Positions 50,246-59,646 of a stretch of DNA of 64,000 nucleotides are shown here, one piece after another. How positions within the stretch are numbered: position 1 is the stretch's first letter; the number at the start of each line of letters is the position of its first letter. The notes under the pieces were generated by a model. It saw only the letters and a list, made by a program, of their open reading frames with translations. It ran no database searches and was not told where the DNA came from. The translations under genes and the position numbers were made by a program. The stretch covers positions 1 to 64,000 of the forward strand of contig JBBSGR010000012.1 of assembly GCA_038253945.1 (NCBI GenBank), in the 5' to 3' direction. This DNA comes from JBBRYW01 sp038253945. Lineage in GTDB: Bacteria > Actinomycetota > Thermoleophilia > Gaiellales > Gaiellaceae.

Positions 50246-53200
50246 TTACTCGTATTCCGTTTCGACGAGACGGCGTTGCTCCTCCGGCAGTCGATATAGC
50301 TCGAACACCATCTCGTCGGCCTCACGTTCTGCCGCCGCGAGTTCGGCGGAAATCGGGCCGAGCCGTTCGGCGCTTGCACGCTGCTCGCGCCGGATCAGCT
50401 CCGAGAGACTCCGCTCGCGCGGATCGAAGCCGAGCCGAGTGCGGCCGCGAGCAAGGAGACTCACCAACTCATCACCGGTGAGCGTGTCGAAGCGCTCAAG
50501 CTGGCGTAGCGTCGGAAGCGCCGTGCGCCGCGTCCCTAGACTCGACGCGAGCCAGTCAAGAAACCCGGACCGCTCGTTGGCAGTGGCACGACTCAGCTCG
50601 TGTAGCCGCCCGCCAAGCCGCGCGAATGTCGCCGCCGCAGAACCCTCGGGGACCCGGATTGGCAGCCCAGCGATGAACTGCTTGTTCGCCGCGAAGTAGT
50701 TGTTCGCGTGCTCGGCAGCGGTACGACGGAAAATCCAATCGAGCAGGCGCGCGTTGAGGAGCAGTAGAAGCGTCGTCAGCGGCAGGCCGTCCTCGCGCCC
50801 GAGGATGCCATTGACCCTCACGTTGCGGAAATACACGGCTCCCTCGAGGTCGGCTGCGATCTCGAGCCGCTGCACGGTGGCTGCTACGCCGAGCTTGGGA
50901 AGGTCGTGGAGCCCGAGGCTTTGAGTACGGCTGAACGCGTACCACCCAGCACGATCCATCGCGCCGGCTTCCCGACCACGAAGCAATTCCACGTGCTCTT
51001 GGAGGTAACCGTTCGTGAGTTCGAGCGCAGCAAGCTCGTCCTCGTGCAACAGGCGCATGTGCTCGCCCTCGCGCCGGTAGGGGAAGAGCAGCAGGCTCCC
51101 AAGTGGCCGGAAGGCGTAGCGCTCGACATCGACGCCGCTTGCGAGAGGGTGCAGAAGGTCTGGTTCGAGCTCTAGCTCGCGCCCTGAGGCGCGCGACCAA
51201 ACGAGGCGGCGGTCTCCGCGCCAGCCGCGGTCATCGAGAACATAGACATCGTCGGCGCTCGTGATCAGGCCCTGGAAGATCTGGCGCGTCACCTCGTCAA
51301 GACTCTCCGCACCGTCAGCGGCGGATCGCAGCACAGTCGCTTCCTCGGGCGGTACGAGTACCCAAGGATCGCGACCGAAGTCGCGCGTCACAAATCGCTC
51401 GGCGGGAATCGACCCCGCTGACGAGAGGCCTTCAAAGACGTGCTCGCGCGCTCCCGTGAGCCGTCGGTATGCGAGCTCCTCGACCCCGGCGGCGTCCAGT
51501 ACGAGGATGCACGTGTAGTTCGTCGCACCCGCGAAAAGCTGGCTCGCGCCGAAGTCGATCACCTCGTCGACAAGCTCGCGCTGCGCAAATAGCTCGCGGA
51601 GCTTTCCTGCGAAATCGAGCTTGAACACCTTGTTCGGAACGATGAAGCCGAGACGTCCATCCGGAGCGAGCAAGCCGAGACCTCGCTCGAGGAACACCAG
51701 GTACGCGTCGAACGCGCCCGACGCGCAGGCGAAGCGAGTCCGGCAGTAGTCAGCCATCTCCCGGCCGATCTCCTGCACCCGGATGTATGGCGGATTGCCG
51801 ATAACGGCGTCGAAGCCGCCGCCCTCACGTGGCTCGCCCCGCTCGTCGACGAACACCTCGGGGAACTCAAGGGGCCAGTGGAACAGGGGTCGTCCGGCAG
51901 GCGGCCGGAACCGCTCGAGCGAACGCGCGGCAAACACCTCGAGCGGCAGCCGCAGTCCCTCGATCTGCGCCGCAAGACGGCGCTTCTCGCGTGCGTCGGC
52001 ACCGGTGTGGGTCGCGCGCCGCTGGAGTTCGCTGACCTGCCGCAGCAACTCATTGGCCGCAAGCGCGAGATGGGACTCGAGAAGTCCTGTCAGCGGATCG
52101 AGCAGGGTCTCGTTGTCGGCGCCGACGAGGGAGTCGCCGACACGCAAGTTGCCGAGGAACGTCAGCGGCTCGCCCTCCCGGGCGGTGACGAGCCAGAGCG
52201 ACAGCCGAGCCAGCTCGACGGCGAGGGGATTTAGGTCGACGCCGTAGAGGCACCGCTCGGCAACGAGCCGGCGCAGGTCGGCCAGGGAGAGCTCCCCACC
52301 GTAGGAGGGATCGGTGGCGATCGACTGAGTCAAGAACTCGACTGCGCCTACGAGAAAGTGGCCACTGCCCATGGCAGGATCGAGCACCCGGACGTCGAGC
52401 AGGACATTGAGCGCGGCCTCACCAGTCAATTCCTGCTCGCGCGCCATCGTCGAGAGGCGCGACACCACGGGATCGAGCGTACGACTCACGATCGCATCAA
52501 CGATCGGCTCCGGCGTGAAGTACGCGCCGAGCTCGTGCCGGCGCGGCGACTCGACGAGGACGAGATTGCCTTCGCTCTCGACGAGTTCCCAGGCGAGCAG
52601 CTGCTCGTACACACTGCCAAGCGTTCGCACGGACAGGTTCCGGTAGTCGACCAACTCGCCGCCGACCCGATAGATCCCGTCGAGAGCCGGTGCGAGCGTC
52701 GCGTCCGGGACCGACCGCCCTTCAAGCCACGGATGACCTTCCGGGTCGAAGAGGCCACCGTCGTACTCGGTAACGCCGAGGCCTGGGTCGCCTCTGTCGA
52801 TCGTCCGGAAGAGAGCGCGAAGGTCGGCGAACAGACTGTCGCTCGTGTGCGAGAGGTGGCGACCTTCGCCGATCAGGCGGACAACTTCGCGGCGGTGGTG
52901 CGCCGCCGAGTAGCGCCGGTAATCCGGATTGTCGATCGGCAGCAGCGCCCGCGACTCGGCGAAGAGGCAGAAGAGCAGCCTGTAAAGGAAGACGAGCGCG
53001 TTCGCGAAGGCTGTATCGAGTGCCTCGCGTGTCCGCGCGTCGTCCCCAAGAAGCCCGGTCGCGACCGCCGGCACGGCGGCGAAGACGGCGTGCTGCAGAG
53101 CACTCGAAACCTCGACGGCATGCATGGCGCTATCGGCGAGCGCACGGTCGAGGAACGAGCGACCGTCGAGAACGGGCCGGAAGGCCTGCGCTCCGAAAAA

Positions 53201-53800
53201 CGCCGTAAAGTATCGGAGATCGTCGGCTGACCCCTCTTCGAGGAGCGTCACGAGGTCGACTTCGTGGCAGGCTCGTTCGACGAGACCCGTGTCTCGTGCA
53301 TAGAGGCGCCACACGCTGCCGTTCGTTAGGACACCGAACGGCCGCCCGGAGATCAGAACGTAGTCCCGAATCTGGGCGACTGGGTCACCATCCGCGCTAC
53401 GGCGGTCAAGCGCCAGATCGAACCGCTTGGCATCCCCGACGGCGAGCGAGCGCTCGACCCTGGCGAGGCCGCCGGCTGCGTCGGCCGCCTCGCGCTCGGC
53501 TTCGCTCTCGTAGAAGAGGTAGTCGGGAGTCTTGCCCGCGCCGGGCAGTTCGGGGAAGAGCGTGTATGCGTGTCCGAGCAGCCTCAGGACCGGCCGGATG
53601 AAACGCTCTTCCGTCTGGCCCTCGTTGGCGCCCGCGAGCGTGGCCCGTTCCGCCGCCCACAGCGCGCGTAGATCGGTGTGCAGCGCCCTAACGTCAAGCG
53701 CGGTCCATTCAGGCCACTCCGGAACTCGCCGCGACAGAAAGTGATCAGAGAACAGCCACCGGGCTGTCGGCGACCCGACTCCCGGCGGGAGATCGGGCAT
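50246..53800 (-). CDS. Type IIG-like restriction endonuclease-methyltransferase (Eco57I family)
   Basis: 1184 residues from ATG 53800. An N-terminal nuclease-like domain has a PD-(D/E)xK pattern (PD at 92-93, D123-x-K125 in AVGDAKRFD). A helical connector leads to the N6-adenine methyltransferase: VLDPAMGSGHFLVGA (474-480 core), the VDLNPLAVELARLSLWL motif and NPPYIRV (669-672). The last 450 residues are the TaqI-type target-recognition region. One polypeptide should both cut and methylate. It lies one base after a small gene and upstream of the HARE-HTH-like gene, so a three-gene operon. Confidence 0.9.
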   Translation of the reverse strand: MPDLPPGVGSPTARWLFSDHFLSRRVPEWPEWTALDVRALHTDLRALWAAERATLAGANEGQTEERFIRPVLRLLGHAYTLFPELPGAGKTPDYLFYESEAEREAADAAGGLARVERSLAVGDAKRFDLALDRRSADGDPVAQIRDYVLISGRPFGVLTNGSVWRLYARDTGLVERACHEVDLVTLLEEGSADDLRYFTAFFGAQAFRPVLDGRSFLDRALADSAMHAVEVSSALQHAVFAAVPAVATGLLGDDARTREALDTAFANALVFLYRLLFCLFAESRALLPIDNPDYRRYSAAHHRREVVRLIGEGRHLSHTSDSLFADLRALFRTIDRGDPGLGVTEYDGGLFDPEGHPWLEGRSVPDATLAPALDGIYRVGGELVDYRNLSVRTLGSVYEQLLAWELVESEGNLVLVESPRRHELGAYFTPEPIVDAIVSRTLDPVVSRLSTMAREQELTGEAALNVLLDVRVLDPAMGSGHFLVGAVEFLTQSIATDPSYGGELSLADLRRLVAERCLYGVDLNPLAVELARLSLWLVTAREGEPLTFLGNLRVGDSLVGADNETLLDPLTGLLESHLALAANELLRQVSELQRRATHTGADAREKRRLAAQIEGLRLPLEVFAARSLERFRPPAGRPLFHWPLEFPEVFVDERGEPREGGGFDAVIGNPPYIRVQEIGREMADYCRTRFACASGAFDAYLVFLERGLGLLAPDGRLGFIVPNKVFKLDFAGKLRELFAQRELVDEVIDFGASQLFAGATNYTCILVLDAAGVEELAYRRLTGAREHVFEGLSSAGSIPAERFVTRDFGRDPWVLVPPEEATVLRSAADGAESLDEVTRQIFQGLITSADDVYVLDDRGWRGDRRLVWSRASGRELELEPDLLHPLASGVDVERYAFRPLGSLLLFPYRREGEHMRLLHEDELAALELTNGYLQEHVELLRGREAGAMDRAGWYAFSRTQSLGLHDLPKLGVAATVQRLEIAADLEGAVYFRNVRVNGILGREDGLPLTTLLLLLNARLLDWIFRRTAAEHANNYFAANKQFIAGLPIRVPEGSAAATFARLGGRLHELSRATANERSGFLDWLASSLGTRRTALPTLRQLERFDTLTGDELVSLLARGRTRLGFDPRERSLSELIRREQRASAERLGPISAELAAAEREADEMVFELYRLPEEQRRLVETEYE

Positions 53801-53801
53801 C

Positions 53802-54134
53802 TCAGACGGCGAAGAGGGTCGGGCGCTCTTCGGGCACCGCCTCGATGTCGTGCTCTTCGTAGATCGCGATGTAGAGATGCTGCCGACCGACGAAACTCGC
53901 GATTTGCTTGTCGGCGTTATAGGTCTTCCAGAGCGCGTCCGGGAACCTACCGGCCATTGCGCGCAGGATCGCCTCGCGCTGCTCTTCACCGGACGCCGCC
54001 GGCTCGATCGGAAGGAACTCGTACGTTCGACGATCGTTGTCGAGATCGCGCAGAACGACGGTCAGCGTGGCGGGGCTCCCGAGGCTGGCTGGAGTGTCGT
54101 CGGTGTCAAAGCCGTAAGCGGTAAGCCAGGTCAC
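53802..54134 (-). CDS. Small unknown protein heading the type IIG operon
   Basis: 110 residues from GTG 54134: VTWLTAYGFDTDDTPASLGS, LTVVLRDLDNDRRTYEFLPI, REAILRAMAGRFPDALWKTY and GRQHLYIAIYEEHDIEAVPE. A compact mixed fold, no known family. It ends one base before the restriction enzyme start, implying co-translation, perhaps a controller or accessory subunit. Confidence 0.6.
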   Translation of the reverse strand: MTWLTAYGFDTDDTPASLGSPATLTVVLRDLDNDRRTYEFLPIEPAASGEEQREAILRAMAGRFPDALWKTYNADKQIASFVGRQHLYIAIYEEHDIEAVPEERPTLFAV

Positions 54135-54304
54135 AGCGGCGAAGTGTACGAGCGCCGGCGGACAGACCGCTCCTCCGCACTGCCTCAGCAGCCTCCGGCG
54201 CGTGATGGCAACGGCTGAGGTCACAGAGCCCGTGTTCTGATCGTGTGGTTCTACCCTTCCGCGTCCCTCTAAGCGCGCGAAAAAATAGAAGGAGAGACAC
54301 ATAT
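54135..54304. other. Intergenic region between the restriction operon and relaxase
   Basis: 170 bases, divergent promoters expected. Apart from AT-rich sequence near 54275-54300, no motif is clear. Confidence 0.3.
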
Positions 54305-54323
54305 GCATCCTAGATGCTAGAGT
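54305..54323 (+). promoter_or_regulatory. Palindrome and -10 box of the relaxase gene
   Basis: GCATC-CTA-GATGC (54305-54317) is followed directly by TAGAGT (54318-54323), six bases and the GTG start. A repressor bound there would block a leaderless transcript. Confidence 0.5.
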
Positions 54324-54329
54324 GCCTCT

Positions 54330-57233
54330 GTGTTGTCTGTTGCGAAGCTGACGCCGGGTCAGGAGGCTTATTACGAGCGCTCGGTGGCAGGAGGCATGGA
54401 TGACTATTACGCCGGTCGGGGCGAGTCGCCAGGCGTGTGGACGGGGCAGGGTTCGGTTGAGCTCGAGTTGGAGGGGGTTGTCGAGGATGGGCAGCTTGGT
54501 CGGCTGATCAACGGGCGTGATCCGCTGTCGTCCGTTTTCCTCCGTTCTCATCCGCCGAGACGGCAGATCACGGTCGAGCGGATCGACCCGGCCATTGGCG
54601 AGCGGCGCCTGGAGCAGAAGACGCTCGCGCCGGTCGCCGGCTACGACCTCGTCTTCTCGCCGCCCAAGAGCGTCAGCCTCCTCCACGCACTCGGAGCGCC
54701 AGAGGTGCGAGACGCGGTCAACCAAGCGCACCTTGCCGCCTGGCAGGGAGCGCTCGCGTACTTGGAGGCGGACGCGTGCGTGACCCGCAAGGGCAAGAAC
54801 GGCGTGACACGCGAGCGCGGCTCCGGTTTTGTCGCGGCTGCATTTCAGCATCGGACCTCACGGGCGCAGGATCCGCACCTGCACACGCATGTGATCGTCG
54901 GCAACCTGGCGCGGAGCCCGGACGGGGTCTGGCGGGCGCTCGACGGGGAGGCGCTGTTGAAGACCTATCGGCTTGCCGCCGGCTATCTCTACCAGTCACA
55001 GCTGCGGTTCGAGTTGACCCGGTCGCTTGGGCTGGAGTGGCGGGAGCCGGTGAACGGGATGGCGGAGATCGCCGGCGTGTCGGAGGAGGCGCTCCAAGCG
55101 TTCTCCCAGCGGCGCGCGCAGGTGCTCGACTACCTGGAGCGGCAAGGAACTTCGGGCTTCTACGCCGCCAAGGTCGCCGCGGTCGAGACGCGCGACCGCA
55201 AGGAGCGGTTCGACCTGCCCCGATTGCGGGAGGAGTGGCAGGCGCGGGCGGCCGAGCACGGCCTCGGCCGCCGGGAACTTGAGCGCCTGCTCGATCGAAT
55301 GACTCACGGGGAACTCGGCGAGCGGCAGGTTCGGGAGATCTCGGAGCGGCTACTCGGTTCGGGAGGGCTGACGGAGAAGCGGTCGACCTTCAGTACGGCG
55401 GAAGCGGTGATGGCCTGGGCGAAAGCCAACCGGCAGGGCGCGCCGGTCGAGCAGGTACTCGGGCTCGCTGGACGCTTCACGGCCATGGAGCAGGTTGTTC
55501 CGGTCGGGCCGACTTCGGTGCCCGGCCGTCCCGCGTTGTTCTCGACCACCGAGTTGCTCCGCCAGGAACGGGGTGCGCTCGCGCTCGTCGATCGTGGCCG
55601 CGAGGCTGACGCTCCGACCGTCTCGCCATCGCGCGTCGAGCACGTGGCGCAAGAGCGTGCTGCGAGTTTCGGCCCGGAGCAGCTCGCGCTGCTCCGGGCC
55701 GTCAGCTCAAGTCGGGATCGGGTCGTCTGCGTTGTCGGGAGTGCCGGCTCCGGGAAGACGAGCGCGCTCGCCGCGATCGCGGAGGCATTCGAGGGAGATG
55801 GCGTCCTCGTCCTTGGTGCGGCGCCGTCGGGTGTCGCCGCCGAGATTCTGGCTGCAGAGACCGGGATCCCAACGGGGACGCTCCATCGCCTCCTCGCCGA
55901 AGCACGACGCCAGGGCGGGTTGCCGAGGGGCAGCGTGCTCGTCGTCGACGAGGCGGGGATGGCCGACACACGCACACTCAGCCGAGCGCTCGGGTACGTC
56001 GAGCGAGCCAAGGGGAAGGCGATTCTAGTGGGCGATCCCGCCCAGCTTCCCGCAGTCGGTGCGGGCGGCCTCTTCGCGGCGATCGTCGGGCGCCACGGGG
56101 CGGTCGAGCTGAGCGACAATCACCGCCAGCGCAACGAGCTCGAACGCGCTGCGCTCGCGGCGCTTCGCGCCGGCGACAGCGGCGCCTACCTCGCCCACGC
56201 GGCCGAGCGCGGAGGACTCGTGATCGCCGACGACCGGATGCAGGCGAAGGCGCAACTGGTCGCCGACTGGTGGCGGGACGCCTCGGCCGACCTCCCCGGT
56301 AGCGCGATTATCGCCTACCGCCGCCGCGACGTCGCCGACCTCAACACCGTCGCCCGCACGCTTCTGGACAGGGAGGGACGACTCGGCAACGAGCGAATCA
56401 CGGCTCACGGCGGGATCGAGTTGGCCGCCGGCGACCGGATCGTCTGTGCTCGCAACAACCGTCTCCTTGGGGTCGCGAACGGCACCCGCGGCACCATCAC
56501 CACCATCGACCTGGCGCAACGAGCGATCAGGCTCGAGACAGACGACGGCCGCCGGCTCGACCTGCCTGCCGGCTATCTGGACGCCGGCCAGGTCGGCTAC
56601 GCCTACGCCCTCACCGGCCACAAAGCCCAAGGGCTCACCCTCGAGCGCGCCTTCGTGCTCGCAGACGGCGCCGGCAGCCTCAAGGAATGGGGCTACGTCG
56701 CGCTCTCCCGCGCCCGCCATCAGACGCGGATCTACACAACCAGCGCCGAGCTTGAGCCGGACACACCGCCCGCCCATCGGCCCGAGCGACCCGATTCGGT
56801 CGAGCTACTCGCCGCGGCGCTGACCCGGCCGGCTGCAGGAACGCTTGCCGTCCACGCCGCGGCCGGCCCGTGCGGCTCCAGGAGCGGGTCGCCGCGTGCC
56901 CACGAGCGGCGCGGGCTCCTCGAACGGCAGCAGATGCTCGAGCAACGCCGAACGGAGACGGCTCGAGAGCTGCACGGCGCAAGCCGCGAGCTCGCGGGCC
57001 TGGGAGCGATCGGCCGCGCCCGCCGCGGCCCCGGTCTACGCGAGCAGATCGCCGACCAGCGGGCTGCGCTCGTCGGACTCGACAGCGAACTCGGCCGGCT
57101 CGACCGCCAACTTCGGACACTTTATGAGCGCGCCGGCCGCGAGAGATGGCGGACAGCGCTCGAGCGCCCAACGCGCGGACAGTCGCGCGAGCCGACAAGA
57201 ACGAGGGAGCGCGAACTCGACCTCGGCCTCTGA
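54330..57233 (+). CDS. MobF/TrwC-type conjugative relaxase with helicase domain
   Basis: 967 residues. The relaxase domain begins with EAYYERSVAGG and further Tyr at 26-27 (candidate nicking tyrosines), and carries the three-His metal motif DPHLHTHVIVG (His 183, 185, 187). The helicase part has Walker A VVGSAGSGKTSAL, Walker B VLVVDEAGM, QLPAVGAGG and GYAYALTGHKAQGLTLERAF, as in TraI/TraA. The C-terminus is a charged coiled region. It nicks at oriT and unwinds DNA for transfer. No type IV secretion genes are in the window, so the element is probably mobilisable rather than self-transmissible. Confidence 0.92.
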   Translation: MLSVAKLTPGQEAYYERSVAGGMDDYYAGRGESPGVWTGQGSVELELEGVVEDGQLGRLINGRDPLSSVFLRSHPPRRQITVERIDPAIGERRLEQKTLAPVAGYDLVFSPPKSVSLLHALGAPEVRDAVNQAHLAAWQGALAYLEADACVTRKGKNGVTRERGSGFVAAAFQHRTSRAQDPHLHTHVIVGNLARSPDGVWRALDGEALLKTYRLAAGYLYQSQLRFELTRSLGLEWREPVNGMAEIAGVSEEALQAFSQRRAQVLDYLERQGTSGFYAAKVAAVETRDRKERFDLPRLREEWQARAAEHGLGRRELERLLDRMTHGELGERQVREISERLLGSGGLTEKRSTFSTAEAVMAWAKANRQGAPVEQVLGLAGRFTAMEQVVPVGPTSVPGRPALFSTTELLRQERGALALVDRGREADAPTVSPSRVEHVAQERAASFGPEQLALLRAVSSSRDRVVCVVGSAGSGKTSALAAIAEAFEGDGVLVLGAAPSGVAAEILAAETGIPTGTLHRLLAEARRQGGLPRGSVLVVDEAGMADTRTLSRALGYVERAKGKAILVGDPAQLPAVGAGGLFAAIVGRHGAVELSDNHRQRNELERAALAALRAGDSGAYLAHAAERGGLVIADDRMQAKAQLVADWWRDASADLPGSAIIAYRRRDVADLNTVARTLLDREGRLGNERITAHGGIELAAGDRIVCARNNRLLGVANGTRGTITTIDLAQRAIRLETDDGRRLDLPAGYLDAGQVGYAYALTGHKAQGLTLERAFVLADGAGSLKEWGYVALSRARHQTRIYTTSAELEPDTPPAHRPERPDSVELLAAALTRPAAGTLAVHAAAGPCGSRSGSPRAHERRGLLERQQMLEQRRTETARELHGASRELAGLGAIGRARRGPGLREQIADQRAALVGLDSELGRLDRQLRTLYERAGRERWRTALERPTRGQSREPTRTRERELDLGL

Positions 57234-57236
57234 ATC

Positions 57237-57764
57237 TCAGCGCTCGATCCCTCTCCCGAGCGTCCGCTGCATCCCGACCTCGACCTCCAGAATCCGGCGC
57301 AGCTCCCGCGAGCGCACAAGATCATGGTCGCGGCCCAGAGCCGCCGACATCCGCGCCAGATCCGCCACCGAAGCGACATTCGGCCGCAACCCCTCCCCGA
57401 TATGCTCCCGCGTCGCGCTACGACGAAGATCGTCATAGCCCCGGCGCGTCCCCGCAGGCTCAGCGACCAGCCTCAACTCCCCCAGCTCCGTCCGCAAACG
57501 GATCACCGGCTCCCGAGCCACCGTCTCCTCATCAACCACCAACCGCTTCCGGTCGGTCCGCTTCGCCTCCAACTCGACGAGCGCGCGCCCCAGACGGCCC
57601 AGGTTCTCCGGCTTCACCGCCGGACAGATATCCACCCCGGCCGTCAGCTCGTCCGTCCCCCGGATCACCCGCGCCAGCCCCCCGATCAGGACATAGGCAA
57701 CGTAATTGCGGTCGAGCGCCGCCAGCAACCCCCGCGGATCGAACGGATCGCCCTGCTCGGGCAC
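57237..57764 (-). CDS. Nucleotidyltransferase-like protein with an altered catalytic motif
   Basis: 175 residues from GTG 57764: LLAALDRNYVAYVLIGGLAR then RGTDELTAGVDICPAVKPEN. In this superfamily the expected motif is T-x-D-x-D; here it reads T-A-G-V-D, so the first catalytic Asp is Gly. The rest (helical, LRTELGELRLVAEPAGTRRGYDDL) is family-like. It starts two bases after the XRE gene stop, forming a toxin-antitoxin-like pair. Confidence 0.75.
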   Translation of the reverse strand: MPEQGDPFDPRGLLAALDRNYVAYVLIGGLARVIRGTDELTAGVDICPAVKPENLGRLGRALVELEAKRTDRKRLVVDEETVAREPVIRLRTELGELRLVAEPAGTRRGYDDLRRSATREHIGEGLRPNVASVADLARMSAALGRDHDLVRSRELRRILEVEVGMQRTLGRGIER

Positions 57765-57766
57765 GC

Positions 57767-58075
57767 TCAGTTCCCTTCCTGCCCGCGGCGGTCGAGCAGT
57801 CGATCCAGCCGCCGCTCCGGCGAGAGCATCTGAATCTCCCCGATCCGCGCATCCGGGCCTGGGTCGTATTCGACTAGCTCCAGCGGAATGTCGAACCCAC
57901 ACGAACGCAGCAACTCCACCAACGTATCCAGGCTCGGCGCGACCAGACCCTGCTCCCAACGAGCGATCACCGTCCGATCCTTCCCACTCACCACCGCCAA
58001 CTCCTGCTGACTCAACCCACCCCGCAACCGAGCCTCACGGATCAAGGCGGCGCTCCTCACCGTATCCGGACGCAT
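57767..58075 (-). CDS. XRE-family transcription regulator
   Basis: 102 residues: a helix-turn-helix ALIREARLRGGLSQQELAVV, SGKDRTVIARWEQGLVAPSL, then a short helical tail. TAGACT lies six bases before the ATG within an inverted repeat, suggesting autoregulation. It pairs with the nucleotidyltransferase-like gene. The antitoxin or repressor of the element is the likely role. Confidence 0.88.
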   Translation of the reverse strand: MRPDTVRSAALIREARLRGGLSQQELAVVSGKDRTVIARWEQGLVAPSLDTLVELLRSCGFDIPLELVEYDPGPDARIGEIQMLSPERRLDRLLDRRGQEGN

Positions 58076-58081
58076 CGCACC

Positions 58082-58099
58082 AGTCTAGCCACTCAGACT
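58082..58099. promoter_or_regulatory. Inverted repeat over the XRE gene -10 box
   Basis: AGTCT-N8-AGACT; on the minus strand the left arm supplies the -10 box TAGACT, six bases before the XRE start. It also lies 16 bases before the excisionase ATG, so one operator could serve both divergent genes. Confidence 0.55.
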
Positions 58100-58114
58100 G
58101 GATTTCGTAGATGT

Positions 58115-58354
58115 ATGCAGATATGCTTCTTCTTTCTCGACGTGATTGATCGCCTTCTCACTGCCGCTGATGTCGCCGAGCTGCTGAGCGTCCCGGTCAG
58201 CTGGGTGCGGGAACACACCAGAAGCGGCCGTATCCCCCACGTCCAGCTCGGCCACTACGTGCGCTATCGGCGTGAGACGGTCGTAAGCTGGATCGGCCAG
58301 CAAGAGGCAGACGCGTTCCGGAAGTACCGCCCGCAGATTCCGACGTCGACCTGA
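58115..58354 (+). CDS. xis: Excisionase-like helix-turn-helix protein, second copy
   Basis: 79 residues from ATG 58115, or 70 from GTG 58142: LLTAADVAELLSVPVSWVRE, IPHVQLGHYVRYRRETVVSW. Closely parallel to the protein at 40.9 kb. Eleven bases separate it from the integrase. Confidence 0.82.
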   Translation: MQICFFFLDVIDRLLTAADVAELLSVPVSWVREHTRSGRIPHVQLGHYVRYRRETVVSWIGQQEADAFRKYRPQIPTST

Positions 58355-58365
58355 GGAGGGGCGAG

Positions 58366-59550
58366 ATGCCGAGAGGAGCTGCCGTCATCCGCTACGAGGG
58401 CACGCGCGGCGCCGTGTGGCGGGTCAAGTATCGAGACGCGGCGGGCAAGCAGGTGCTTGAGACGCTCGGATCCGAGCCGCTCTGGACGGAGCGCAAAGCA
58501 CAGCGCGAACTCGGCAAGCGTCTCGCGGCCGTGAACGAGGGTTACCGCAAGCCCGAGCGGATGGCATTCGGTGGGTTCGCCGAGCGCTTCGTGCGCGACT
58601 ACCTGCCGTCGAGAAACCTCAAGCCCACGACGACCGAGAACTACCGCTACCTCCTGAGCCGCCACCTCCTCCCCTTCTTCGCCGATGTGCCGCTCGCCGA
58701 GCTCGAGGCGCGGCCGGAGCTGCTCGACGCGTACATCGCGCTCAAGTCGGAAGCCGGCCTGTCGCCGAAGACGATCCAGAATCATCTGCTTCTGCTCAAC
58801 GTCATGTTCCGGCGGGGGATCGTCTGGCGCCTGATCCGGACGAATCCGGTCGCAAGCATCGACCGGCCGCGGATGGAGCAACCGGAGATGAGCGTCCTGT
58901 CCGAGGCCGAGATCGCGAGGCTGAGCGTCGCCTACGACGAGCTCGCCGGCGAGGCGGCCGAGCGCGAGCACGCGTGGTGGCTGCTCGCAAAGGCGATCGT
59001 CGTGACTGCCCTTGGTACGGCGCTCCGCCGCGGCGAGCTGATCGGGTTGCGCTGGCGCTCGGTCAACCTGCTCGACGGAAAGATCGAGGTTCGCGAAGCG
59101 TTCGTGCGCGGACAGTTCACGACGCCGAAGAGCAGAGCGTCGCGCCGGGTCGTCGAGCTCGGCCCACGCACGCTCGCCGTCCTCGAGGAACAGTGGCGGC
59201 GGACTGCGTACCGCAGCGACGACGACCTCGTCTTCGGCCACCCGACGAAGGGGACCCCGGTCGACACGAGCAGGCTCGCGAAGCGTTATCTCAAGCCGGC
59301 GCTCGGGCGAGCCGGGATCGAGAGGCCGTTCCGACCGTTCCACGATCTCCGCCACACCTCGCTCACGCACGCCGCAGCGGCGGGCAACCCGCAGATCTAT
59401 GTCCAGGCGCGAGCCGGGCACTCCCAGGGCTCGATCACCGAGCGATACATGCATGCCGCTCAGGTCCTCTTTCCCGGCGCCGCCGAACGGTCCGAGGCAC
59501 GAATGTTCGGGGAGCCGGGAGCCGACGAATCCAGCAGGCCGTCGCTATGA
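58366..59550 (+). CDS. int: Tyrosine site-specific integrase, second copy
   Basis: 394 residues with GAGGGGCGAG before the ATG. Same domain plan as the integrase at 41.3 kb; the catalytic motifs GTALRRGELIGLRW, FHDLRHTSLTHAAA and RAGHSQGSITERYMHA are intact, and from the catalytic His to the Tyr the two proteins are identical. The N-terminal halves differ more, so target sites may differ. No tRNA fragment follows within the window. Confidence 0.92.
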   Translation: MPRGAAVIRYEGTRGAVWRVKYRDAAGKQVLETLGSEPLWTERKAQRELGKRLAAVNEGYRKPERMAFGGFAERFVRDYLPSRNLKPTTTENYRYLLSRHLLPFFADVPLAELEARPELLDAYIALKSEAGLSPKTIQNHLLLLNVMFRRGIVWRLIRTNPVASIDRPRMEQPEMSVLSEAEIARLSVAYDELAGEAAEREHAWWLLAKAIVVTALGTALRRGELIGLRWRSVNLLDGKIEVREAFVRGQFTTPKSRASRRVVELGPRTLAVLEEQWRRTAYRSDDDLVFGHPTKGTPVDTSRLAKRYLKPALGRAGIERPFRPFHDLRHTSLTHAAAAGNPQIYVQARAGHSQGSITERYMHAAQVLFPGAAERSEARMFGEPGADESSRPSL

Positions 59551-59646
59551 CCTTTGTTGCCGCCGCCGACATGGCTTCGAAAGGGGATCTTGGCTGCCTG
59601 GTCGTGATCATCGGCAGCCGCTACGCAGGTACCCCGTAAGCCTGAT

